This document shows positions 57,424 through 64,000 of a stretch of 64,000 nucleotides of DNA, one piece after another; positions within the stretch are counted from its first letter, which is position 1; each line of letters begins with the position of its first letter. Under the pieces are notes generated by a model. That model was given only the letters and a program-made list of their open reading frames with translations. It did not search any database and was not told the DNA's origin. A program made the translations under genes and the position numbers. Source of the DNA: JAVKFY01 sp040223615 (GTDB lineage: Bacteria > Pseudomonadota > Alphaproteobacteria > GCA-2731375). The DNA is taken from positions 1-64,000 of the forward strand of contig JAVKFY010000022.1 in assembly GCA_040223615.1 (NCBI GenBank), in the 5' to 3' direction.

Positions 57424-58548
57424 CTACACCTCGCGGCTTTCGAAGTCGATGCGCGGGTCGATGACGACGTACATCAGGTCGCCGATCAGGTTCAGGACCA
57501 GGCCCAGCAGCGTGAACACGTAGAGCGTGCCGAGCACGATCGGGTAGTCGCGGTTCACCGCCGCCTCGAAGCCAAGCAGGCCCAGCCCGTCGAGCGAGAA
57601 GATTACTTCGATCAGCAGCGAGCCGGTGAACAGGATCGACACGAAGGCCGACGGGAAACCGGCGATGACAATCAGCATCGCGTTGCGGAACACGTGCTTG
57701 TAAAGCACCTGGCGCTCGCCAAGCCCCTTGGCGCGCGCGGTCATCACGTAGAGCTTGTTGATCTCGTCCAGGAACGAGTTCTTGGTCAGCATGGTCAGCG
57801 TGGCGAAGCCGCCGATCACCATCGAGATCACCGGCAGGGTGATGTGCCAGAAATAGTCGGCGATGCGCGCCGGCCAGGACAGCATCTCCCAGTCGTCCGA
57901 GGTCAGGCCGCGCAACGGGAAGATGTTCCAGAAACTGCCGCCCGCGAACAGCACCACCAGCAGCACCGCGAACAGGAAGCCGGGGATGGCGTAGCCGACG
58001 ATGATCGCGGTCGAGGTCCAGACGTCGAAGCGGGTGCCGTCGCGCACCGCCTTGGCGATGCCGAGCGGGATCGAGATCAGGTAGACCAGCAGCGTGGTCC
58101 ACAGGCCGAGCGAGATCGACACCGGCATCTTGTCGAGCACCAGGTCGATCACCTCGCGGTCGCGGAAGAAACTCTCGCCGAAATCGAAGCGGATGTAGTT
58201 GGTCAGCATCAGCCAGAAGCGTTCGTAGGCCGGCTTGTCGAGGCCGAACTGCTTCTCCAGGTCGGCGATCAGCTCCGGCGGCAGGCCCTGGGCGCCGCGG
58301 TATTTCGAAGTGACCGCCGACTGGCTGGCGTCGAACTGACCCTGCTGCTGGCCCTGGCCGCCGCCGACCTCGGCGCCGGAGCCGCCGCCGACACGGCTGG
58401 TGGCCTCGACCGCGGTGCCGGTGAGCTGGGCGATGACCTGCTCCACCGGGCCGCCGGGCATGAACTGCACGACGATGAAGTTGATCGCCATGATCCCGAA
58501 CAGCGTCGGGATCATCAGCAGCAGCCGGCGAAAGATGTAGGCGGTCAT
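57424..58548 (-). CDS. yejB: ABC transporter permease, YejB-like
   Basis: From ATG 58548 (MTAYIFRRLLLMIPTLFGIM) the protein is 374 residues, the standard start of YejB permeases. It has the extended loop after TM1 (GGGSGAEVGGGQGQQQGQFD) typical of the group, and the EAA loop MTARAKGLGERQVLYKHVFR. An upstream in-frame ATG would lie inside yejA and is not used. It ends one base before yejE. Confidence 0.94.
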   Translation of the reverse strand: MTAYIFRRLLLMIPTLFGIMAINFIVVQFMPGGPVEQVIAQLTGTAVEATSRVGGGSGAEVGGGQGQQQGQFDASQSAVTSKYRGAQGLPPELIADLEKQFGLDKPAYERFWLMLTNYIRFDFGESFFRDREVIDLVLDKMPVSISLGLWTTLLVYLISIPLGIAKAVRDGTRFDVWTSTAIIVGYAIPGFLFAVLLVVLFAGGSFWNIFPLRGLTSDDWEMLSWPARIADYFWHITLPVISMVIGGFATLTMLTKNSFLDEINKLYVMTARAKGLGERQVLYKHVFRNAMLIVIAGFPSAFVSILFTGSLLIEVIFSLDGLGLLGFEAAVNRDYPIVLGTLYVFTLLGLVLNLIGDLMYVVIDPRIDFESREV

Positions 58549-60383
58549 CGCGCGGCGTCGATCGCTTCGCGCTTCTCGGCGTCGATCCACCAGGTGTCGA
58601 GGAATCCGAGGTCGTAGGCCGGCTTGATCGCCGGGCGGCCGAAGATGTCCCAGTAGGCGATGGTGTGCGAGGCCTTGTTCCACTGCGGCACCAGCACGTG
58701 CTGCCACATCACGACGCGGTCCAGCGCCTTGGCGGCGACGCGCAGTTCGTCGCGCGTGGTCGCGGCGATCACCTTTTCGACCAGCGCGTCGACCGCGGGG
58801 TTCTTCAGGCCGGTGAGGTTCTGGCTGCCGGCGAGTTCAGCCGCGCCCGACGACCACACGTTGCGCATCCCGACACCGGGCGTCAGCGTGCCGCCGAAAC
58901 GCGAGGTCACCACGTCGTAGTCGTGGTCCTGCACACGCCGCGTGTACTGCGACGGCTCGACCAGCCGGAACGAGGCCTTGATGCCGAGACGTTCCAGGTT
59001 GCGCACATAGGGCAGCACGATGCGCTCGAACCCCTTCAGGAAGGACAGGAACTCGACCTCCAGCGGCTTGCCGTCCGGCCCGGTCATGGCGCCGTCCTTG
59101 ACCGCGTAGCCAGCTTGCTTGAGCAGCCCGGCGGCCTCGCGCAACTGCGGGCGGATGTTGCCCGAGCCGTCGGTCTTCGGCGGCACGTAGGCGCGCTCGA
59201 ACACCTCCGGCGGGAGCTGGTCGCGGAACGGTTCCAGCAGTGCCAGCTCGGCCGGGCTTGGCGGGCCGTCGGCCATCAGGTCGGAATTCTGGAAGATCGA
59301 ATGGGTGCGGCCGTAGAGGCTGTAGAACAGGTTGGTGTTGGTCCACTCGAAGTCGAAAAGCAGGCCGATGGCCTGGCGCACGCGCGGGTCGGCGAACTTC
59401 TCGCGGCGCACGTTCAGGAAGAAGGACTGGAAGCCGGACGGGCTGGCGTCGGGCAGCGTTTCGCGCTTCATCCGGCCGTCCTGGATCGGCGGCACGTCGT
59501 ACTTGGTCGCCCAGTCGCGCGAGGTGAAGTCTTCACGGAAGTCGATGCGGCCAGCGAACAGCCCCTCCAGCGCGATGTCGCGGTCGCGGTAGTAGTCGTA
59601 GCGGATGGTGCCGAAATTGTGCCGGCCGCGGTTCAAGGCCAGGTCGCGGCCCCAGTAGTCGGCGACGCGGTCGTATTCGATGGCGCGGCCGGCGTCGACC
59701 TTGCCGACCCTGTACGGCCCGCTGGCCAGCGGCGGGGTCAGCGTCGACTGATTGAACGGGTGATCGGCGTACCAGGCCTTGGAGATCACCGGCAGGGTGG
59801 CGACGAAGACCGGCAGGTCGCGGGTCATGACACCGTTCCGGAACCGGTACAGCACCGTGCGGGCGTCCTCCGCCACCGCCTCGGTGACGTCCTGCAAGGT
59901 TACCCGGAAGGCCGGATTGCCGTCCTGCTTCAGCGTGTCAAAGGAGAACACCAGGTCGTCGGCGGTGATCGCGCTGCCGTCGTGCCACTTCGCCTCCGGG
60001 CGCAGGCGGAATCTTGCCCAGGTGCGGTCTTCGGGCAGTTCGATGCTCTCCGCGATCAGGCCGTAGTAGCTGTCCGGCTCGTCCTGGGAGGCCGCCATCA
60101 GGGTCTCGAAGGTCAGCAGGTTGCCGCCGGACAGGAACGGGTTGGAGCCGGCCGCCGGCTGGCCCTTGAGGATGAACGGGTTCAGCGAGTCGAACGAACC
60201 ATAAAAGCTCAGCACCACCCGACCGCCCTTCGGCGCGTCTGGGTTCACATAGTCGAAGTGCTTGAAATCCGGCCCGTATTTCAGGGTGCCGAGCACCGCG
60301 AAGCCGTGCGCGACGCGGCCGTCGGCGGCCAGTGCCGGAAGGCCGAGAAGCAGGGCGCCAAGGATCGTCAGGATACGCAACAT
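58545..60383 (-). CDS. yejA: Oligopeptide-binding periplasmic protein, YejA-like
   Basis: ATG 60383 starts a clear signal peptide (MLRILTILGALLLGLPALAA, cleavage before DGR). The family-5 binding protein follows: GFAVLGTLKYGPDFKHFDYV, GGRVVLSFYGSFDSLNPFIL, KWHDGSAITADDLVFSFDTL and the C-terminal NKASHTIAYWDIFGRP with WW at the end. Upstream ATGs at 60395 and 60419 are possible. It delivers peptides to YejBEF. The yejA stop overlaps the yejB start by four bases. Confidence 0.93.
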   Translation of the reverse strand: MLRILTILGALLLGLPALAADGRVAHGFAVLGTLKYGPDFKHFDYVNPDAPKGGRVVLSFYGSFDSLNPFILKGQPAAGSNPFLSGGNLLTFETLMAASQDEPDSYYGLIAESIELPEDRTWARFRLRPEAKWHDGSAITADDLVFSFDTLKQDGNPAFRVTLQDVTEAVAEDARTVLYRFRNGVMTRDLPVFVATLPVISKAWYADHPFNQSTLTPPLASGPYRVGKVDAGRAIEYDRVADYWGRDLALNRGRHNFGTIRYDYYRDRDIALEGLFAGRIDFREDFTSRDWATKYDVPPIQDGRMKRETLPDASPSGFQSFFLNVRREKFADPRVRQAIGLLFDFEWTNTNLFYSLYGRTHSIFQNSDLMADGPPSPAELALLEPFRDQLPPEVFERAYVPPKTDGSGNIRPQLREAAGLLKQAGYAVKDGAMTGPDGKPLEVEFLSFLKGFERIVLPYVRNLERLGIKASFRLVEPSQYTRRVQDHDYDVVTSRFGGTLTPGVGMRNVWSSGAAELAGSQNLTGLKNPAVDALVEKVIAATTRDELRVAAKALDRVVMWQHVLVPQWNKASHTIAYWDIFGRPAIKPAYDLGFLDTWWIDAEKREAIDAAR

Positions 60384-60505
60384 GGCCGCGATCATAACAA
60401 GAAGCCGGCCCGGCCCCACCGATTTCCCGCGCGCGACGCGGAATCTTGCGGGCTTTTCATGGCGCTGAAACCCTCTACCTTGGGCGGCGACGGAACGGAG
60501 TAGCC

Positions 60506-61087
60506 GTGCGCGTGGTAATGAGCGACGGAACAGACGATGACGACAGTCTGCTGGCGCGGATCGCCGAGGGGGAAGAGCCGGCCTATGCGACGCTGGTGCA
60601 GCGACACCTCAACCGCGTCCATGCGCTCGCCTATCGCATGCTGGGCGACCGTGGCGAGGCCGAGGACGTGGCGCAGGAAGCCTTCCTGCGCACCTGGCGG
60701 CACGCCGGCCGCTGGACCCCGGGCAAGGCGCGCTACACCACCTGGATGCATCGCGTGGTGGTCAACCTGTGCATCGACCGTCGCCGGCGGCGGCGCGAGC
60801 AGACCGTGGACGAGTTGCCCGACCACCCCGATCCCGGGCCCGGTCCGGACGCCGGCCTCTTGGTCGACGCACGCAGGCGGCGGGTGATGGCGGCGCTGGC
60901 GGAACTGCCGGAGAGGCAGCGCGAGGCGGTGCTGCTGTCGCATTACCAGGAACTCGGCAATATCGAGGCCGCCGAGGTCCTGGGGATCAGCGTGGAAGCG
61001 GTGGAATCGCTGCTGTCGCGCGGGCGGCGGGCCTTGAAGGCGCTGCTGAAGGACGAGATCGCGGCCTTGTTGGAGGACGACCAGTGA
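60506..61087 (+). CDS. ECF-type RNA polymerase sigma factor
   Basis: A GTG at 60506 with GGAG upstream, or ATG 60518 (MSDGTDDDDSLLARIAEGEE), starts a sigma-70 group 4 factor of about 190 residues. Region 2 contains AYRMLGDRGEAEDVAQEAFL and RTWRHAGRWTPGKARYTTWM; region 4 has ALAELPERQREAVLLSHYQE, then LGISVEAVESLLSRGRRALK. The TGA overlaps the GTG of a small membrane-protein gene, giving a three-gene sigma cluster. Divergent from yejA. Confidence 0.9.
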   Translation: MRVVMSDGTDDDDSLLARIAEGEEPAYATLVQRHLNRVHALAYRMLGDRGEAEDVAQEAFLRTWRHAGRWTPGKARYTTWMHRVVVNLCIDRRRRRREQTVDELPDHPDPGPGPDAGLLVDARRRRVMAALAELPERQREAVLLSHYQELGNIEAAEVLGISVEAVESLLSRGRRALKALLKDEIAALLEDDQ

Positions 61088-61371
61088 GGCAGGAGCAAGA
61101 CGAGCGAGTAGAACTGGCCCTGGATCGGCTGCTGGATGCCTATGACGCACCCGAACCCGACCCGGGCCTGGCAACGCGGATCATCGCGTCGATGCCCCGG
61201 CCAGGACCGGCATGGTGGCCGTTCGGCGCATTGTGGCAACCGCTGAGCGGATTGGCCGCGGCGGCGCTGATCGGCATTGTGGTCGGCGTCGCCCTGCCGT
61301 CGCCGTCGGTGGCCGACCCGGACGACGCAGCGCCGTGGAACGTGGCGGAGCTGTCGGAGCCCTCGCTATGA
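61084..61371 (+). CDS. Small single-TM protein, candidate anti-sigma factor
   Basis: GTG 61084 overlaps the sigma stop. The 95-residue protein has a short cytoplasmic helix (ELALDRLLDAYDAPEPDPGL), a Pro/Trp segment (PRPGPAWWPFGALWQPLSGL) and one TM helix (AAAALIGIVVGVALPSPSVA), ending in a short acidic periplasmic tail. The position and topology are those of CnrY-like mini anti-sigmas, with a cytosolic helix to hold sigma. No zinc-binding HxxxCxxC motif is present. Role inferred from context. Confidence 0.65.
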   Translation: MRQEQDERVELALDRLLDAYDAPEPDPGLATRIIASMPRPGPAWWPFGALWQPLSGLAAAALIGIVVGVALPSPSVADPDDAAPWNVAELSEPSL

Positions 61372-61838
61372 GCCGTCGTGCGGCCGGCTGGCTGGGTATG
61401 GCGCTGTTCGTCTCGCTGCTGGCCAACGTGTTCCTGGGCAGCGTGCTGGTCGCCCGGATGCTGATCCCGGACGGGAATGACGGCCAGCGAGGGCGGCAAA
61501 GCTTCAGCCAGTCGTGGCTGGAGATGGCCGAGACGCTGCCCGAACCGCACCGCGCGGAGGCCGTCGCGTTGTGGCAGCAGGTGCGCGAGCGCCGGGGCCA
61601 GAGCCGATCGGAGGCCCGCCAGGCGGTCTACGCCGCGCTGGTGACCGACCCCTTCGACGAGGCGGCACTGCAAGCTGCCTTCGCGCAGATGCGCGAGGCG
61701 TCGACGGATCGCTGGGCGACCTATCAGGCGGCCATGCTGGCGACCGCCAGACACCTGCCGCTCGAACAGCGCCGCGCCTATGTCGAGCAACAGCAACGCC
61801 GCCGCGCCGAACGGGCGGAGCGCAAGAAGCGCGACTGA
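61368..61838 (+). CDS. Periplasmic Metal_resist/CnrX-ZraP-like sensor protein
   Basis: ATG 61368 overlaps the preceding gene by four bases. The 156-residue product has one N-terminal TM helix (WLGMALFVSLLANVFLGSVL) and a helical, Gln/Arg-rich periplasmic hairpin: SWLEMAETLPEPHRAEAVAL, WQQVRERRGQ, DPFDEAALQAAFAQMREAST. That is the helical-hairpin layout of the Metal_resist family (CnrX, ZraP, CpxP relatives). Only two histidines occur, so specific metal binding is not shown. With the sigma and TM genes it forms a sigma/anti-sigma/sensor trio. Confidence 0.78.
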   Translation: MSRRAAGWLGMALFVSLLANVFLGSVLVARMLIPDGNDGQRGRQSFSQSWLEMAETLPEPHRAEAVALWQQVRERRGQSRSEARQAVYAALVTDPFDEAALQAAFAQMREASTDRWATYQAAMLATARHLPLEQRRAYVEQQQRRRAERAERKKRD

Positions 61839-61844
61839 ACCGTC

Positions 61845-61930
61845 GCCCGGATGCAGCGGCGCGAAATCCCGGAACCGCCGCGAAGGTGCGAGCACCGGTC
61901 CCGGATTGCGCTGTGCTGCATCCGGGCTAC
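61845..61930. repeat. Long palindromic repeat, second copy
   Basis: GCCCGGATGCAGC (61845-61857) and GCTGCATCCGGGC (61915-61927) are perfect inverted arms, with GATTGCGCTGTGCTGCATCC-type sequence inside. The TAG stop of the leftward gene (61927-61929) again lies in the repeat's CTAC end. Same family as 40098-40187, again between convergent genes. Confidence 0.7.
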
Positions 61931-62721
61931 TTGAACCGCGCCGTCACGCTGCCGAGGCCCTCGATCTCGGTGACGGCGGTGGCCGGGCCGTCGAGCCATT
62001 GCGTCGCCACCACCGAACCGGTCAGCACCACGTCGCCGGCCTTCAGGCAACTGCCTTGGCGCAGCCGCAGGTCGGCGAGCCAGGCCAGCGCGGCGAAGGG
62101 ATGGCCCATCACGTCGGCGCCGACGCCCTGGCCGCGCGGTTCGCCGTTGACCGTGGTCCGGCCGGCGAGCCTGGTCAGGTCGAGGCCGCTCCAGTCGCTC
62201 ACCGCCGGGCCGAGCAGGCAGGCGGCCTGGAAGAAGTCGTCGGCGATCAGGTCGGGGCCGGTCAGCGCGCGAAAATCCGCGTAGCGGTCGTCGACCACCT
62301 CCATCGCCGCCATCACCTCGGCCACATGGCCGGCGACGCGGAAGGCGTCGTAGGGTCCGGCGTCGGCGTCGCTCGCCAGGCGCACTGCGATCTCGCACTC
62401 GATGCCGGGCCGGCGCAGCGTTTTCAGATCGAAGCTTGCCTGTTGGTGGAACAGCGCGTCGGCCAGGACGCCGCCGGCACACGGGCTGTCGACGCCGACC
62501 AGTTCCTGCATCACCGGCGTGGTGCAGCCGATCTTCCAACCGACGCGGGCGCCGCGGCCGGCCTGGCGCGCCAGTTCGTGGCCGCGGGCCTGGATCGCGT
62601 AGGCGTCGTGCTCGTCGGTCGGGCGGCAGTCTTGCGGCAGCGCCTCGAGCACGTTGCCCCGCGACCGCGCCCCGGCGAGCAGGTCGGCGGCGCGGATCAC
62701 GGCGGGCGCGGTCAGGCTCAT
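61927..62721 (-). CDS. 2-keto-4-pentenoate hydratase/FAH-family protein
   Basis: The 264-residue protein has the family's hydratase layout: AYAIQARGHELARQAGRGAR, VGWKIGCT, a GIECEIAVRLASD metal-site motif (E.E form), VAEVMAAMEVVDDRYADFRA, then NGEPRGQGVGADVMGHPFAA, LAWLADLRLRQGSCLKAGDV and VLTGSVVATQWL. It belongs to the MhpD/HpcG branch, which hydrates 2-hydroxypenta-2,4-dienoates. The neighbours (polyamine synthesis) give no pathway. It overlaps speE by four bases. Confidence 0.88.
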   Translation of the reverse strand: MSLTAPAVIRAADLLAGARSRGNVLEALPQDCRPTDEHDAYAIQARGHELARQAGRGARVGWKIGCTTPVMQELVGVDSPCAGGVLADALFHQQASFDLKTLRRPGIECEIAVRLASDADAGPYDAFRVAGHVAEVMAAMEVVDDRYADFRALTGPDLIADDFFQAACLLGPAVSDWSGLDLTRLAGRTTVNGEPRGQGVGADVMGHPFAALAWLADLRLRQGSCLKAGDVVLTGSVVATQWLDGPATAVTEIEGLGSVTARFK

Positions 62722-63557
62722 GCGGCCGCCGGCGAGCCGGCCAGGGCGCGGGCAATCCAGGGCGGGGTGGCGAAGGCGCCGCGATGGGTCGCTGCGTTGT
62801 AGCAGTGGGTCTCGAAACCGACGTCCTCGACCGGCAGCGCGGCGAGGTTGCGTGCCTGGCTGGCCCAGCCGAAGGCCATGTCGCCGCCGGTGTAGAGCGG
62901 TACTGCGGAAAAGTAGAAGCCGGTGTGCGTGAACAGGCCGCCGAGCACCTTGCCACCGTCGGTCAGTTCCTCGGTTTGCAGGAAGGGCACGCCGTTCTGG
63001 GTGACCAGAAAGCCGTCGTCGCGCAGTAACCGGCGGCAGTCGGCGTAGAAATCCGCACCGAACAGGACCGCGGCCGGACCGATAGGGTCCGGCGAGTCGA
63101 CCAGCACCACATCGAAGCGGCGGTCGGTCTCGGCGACGTAGGCGGCGGCGTCGGCATAGATCACTTCCGTGCGCGGGTCGTCGAAGGCGCCGGCGCTCAG
63201 ACTAGGCAGGTATTCGCGGCTGAGGCTCACCACCTGCGGATCGAGCTCGACCATGGTGGCGCGCGCCACGTCGTGCTTCAGCACCTCGCGCAACACGCCG
63301 CCGTCGCCGCCGCCAACGATCAGCACGTCGCGGGGGGTTCCGTGCGCGTTCAGCGCCGGGTGGGTCAGCATCTCGTGGTAGAAGGCCTCGTCGCGCTCGG
63401 TGGTCTGGATGGTGCCGTCCAGCACCAGCACGCGCCCCAAGATGCTGTTCTCGAACACCAGGACGTCCTGGAAGTCGGTGCGGCTGCGATAGAGCTCGCG
63501 GTCGATCTTCAGTCCGGTCTCGAAGTCACCGTGCAGGGTTTCGCGAAACCAGCTCAT
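62718..63557 (-). CDS. speE: Spermidine synthase (polyamine aminopropyltransferase)
   Basis: ATG 63557 opens MSWFRETLHGDFETGLKIDR. The 279-residue enzyme has the SAM-like binding motif LIVGGGDGGVLREVLKH, the acidic VVLVDSPDPIGPAAVLFGAD (catalytic Asp) and QNGVPFLQTEEL. YHEMLTHPALNAHG is the family's N-terminal signature. It transfers aminopropyl from decarboxylated SAM to putrescine. speD is 13 bases upstream on the same strand. Confidence 0.95.
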   Translation of the reverse strand: MSWFRETLHGDFETGLKIDRELYRSRTDFQDVLVFENSILGRVLVLDGTIQTTERDEAFYHEMLTHPALNAHGTPRDVLIVGGGDGGVLREVLKHDVARATMVELDPQVVSLSREYLPSLSAGAFDDPRTEVIYADAAAYVAETDRRFDVVLVDSPDPIGPAAVLFGADFYADCRRLLRDDGFLVTQNGVPFLQTEELTDGGKVLGGLFTHTGFYFSAVPLYTGGDMAFGWASQARNLAALPVEDVGFETHCYNAATHRGAFATPPWIARALAGSPAAA

Positions 63558-63570
63558 GCGATGGCGCCGT

Positions 63571-63996
63571 TCACGCGATGACGCCGCGCTTGTGCTCGGC
63601 GACCTGCACGCGGTCGGGTTCGAACGCCTCGCGCAGCACCGGCAAGGTGTCGTGGGGATCGCAGTTGCCGCACATGAACACGTCGAGCGCTGCATAGCCC
63701 AGCTCCGGCCAGGTGTGGATCGACATGTGCGATTCCGCCAGGACGGCGACGCCGGAAATCCCGCCATTCTCGGTGAAATGGTGCAGATCGATGCGCAGCA
63801 GCGTCGCGCCCGCCATTTGCACGGCACGGGTCAGCGTCTGTTCCACGTGGGCGAGATCGTCGAGCCGGGTCGCGTCCCAGAGATCGATCAGCAGGTGCGA
63901 GCCGGCATAGGTGAGGCCCTTGGCCTCGTCATTCACGAAGTGCGACTCTTCCGCCAGCGTCGCCTTCGCGGCGGCGCTGAGGGCCGTTTTCGCCAT
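63571..63996 (-). CDS. speD: S-adenosylmethionine decarboxylase proenzyme
   Basis: The 141-residue protein is the short, SpeH-like bacterial form. The self-processing site is ESHMSIHTWPE: Ser89 becomes the pyruvoyl group, His94 aids processing, and Cys109 (DVFMCGNCDPH) is the donor acid, with the same spacing as Thermotoga Ser63/His68/Cys83. It provides decarboxylated SAM for speE. The start lies 5 bases from the window edge but the N terminus is complete. Confidence 0.95.
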   Translation of the reverse strand: MAKTALSAAAKATLAEESHFVNDEAKGLTYAGSHLLIDLWDATRLDDLAHVEQTLTRAVQMAGATLLRIDLHHFTENGGISGVAVLAESHMSIHTWPELGYAALDVFMCGNCDPHDTLPVLREAFEPDRVQVAEHKRGVIA

Positions 63997-64000
63997 ATCC

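Overview
The window is high-GC DNA from an alphaproteobacterium, most likely of the Rhodospirillales type. The evidence is the gene order (TIGR02300 protein, aroA, cmk, rpsA, sppA, ihfB; then pyrF, trpF, trpB, trpA, accD, folC, trxA; then addAB, murU, amgK, tsaE), the sdhCDAB order, and a yejABEF importer. Taxonomy is inferred from content and synteny only.

Layout. (1) Positions 1 to about 17,850 are a decaying prophage ending against a tRNA-Ala(GGC) gene. It has an excisionase-like HTH protein, a repressor with a divergent operator region, many small phage proteins, a toprim primase with a replication-type partner, a set of three identical palindromes, a serine recombinase, and terminase small and large subunits with a few virion-type genes. 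No portal, major capsid or classical tail gene is present. Several genes are visibly broken: a frameshifted DUF2513 gene, a scrambled DUF3102 gene, a two-TM gene with an in-frame amber codon, and two genes whose 5' ends collide. An IS3-family end and an IS1595 transposase fossil lie at its left. (2) Positions 17,851 to 31,500 are conserved chromosome: tRNA-Ala, TIGR02300 protein, aroA-cmk-rpsA-sppA, ihfB-lapA, an ornithine cyclodeaminase homologue, then pyrF-trpFBA-accD-folC. (3) Positions 31,500 to 41,530 hold trxA, addA, addB, the murU and amgK peptidoglycan-recycling genes and tsaE. An oppositely oriented second kinase separates amgK from murU. (4) Positions 41,700 to 50,060 hold sdhCDAB, a DinB protein, a GST, an MFS transporter, an LLM oxidoreductase, a YqaA-like protein and a TauD-like dioxygenase. 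(5) Positions 50,114 to 54,661 hold two adjacent transposons (elements A and B below). (6) Positions 54,685 to 63,996 hold yejFEBA, an ECF sigma / small membrane protein / Metal_resist trio, a hydratase of the FAH family, and speE-speD.

Most notable is region 5. Two IS1595-type transposons have gone into the same intergenic palindrome, leaving three copies of the 8-bp sequence GTCATGCC. Element B (51372-54653) is complete: it carries its transposase and four passenger genes, namely a winged-helix-like protein, an unknown protein, a DUF6471 protein and a signal-peptide/TM protein. Element A (50122-51363) has related ends and the same leader length. It fuses the first codons of the first passenger gene to the middle of the DUF6471 gene, so it looks like an internally deleted, non-autonomous relative. 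Its membrane-protein gene also carries an early stop codon. The DUF6471 plus membrane-protein pair therefore appears to be a travelling passenger module of unknown function.
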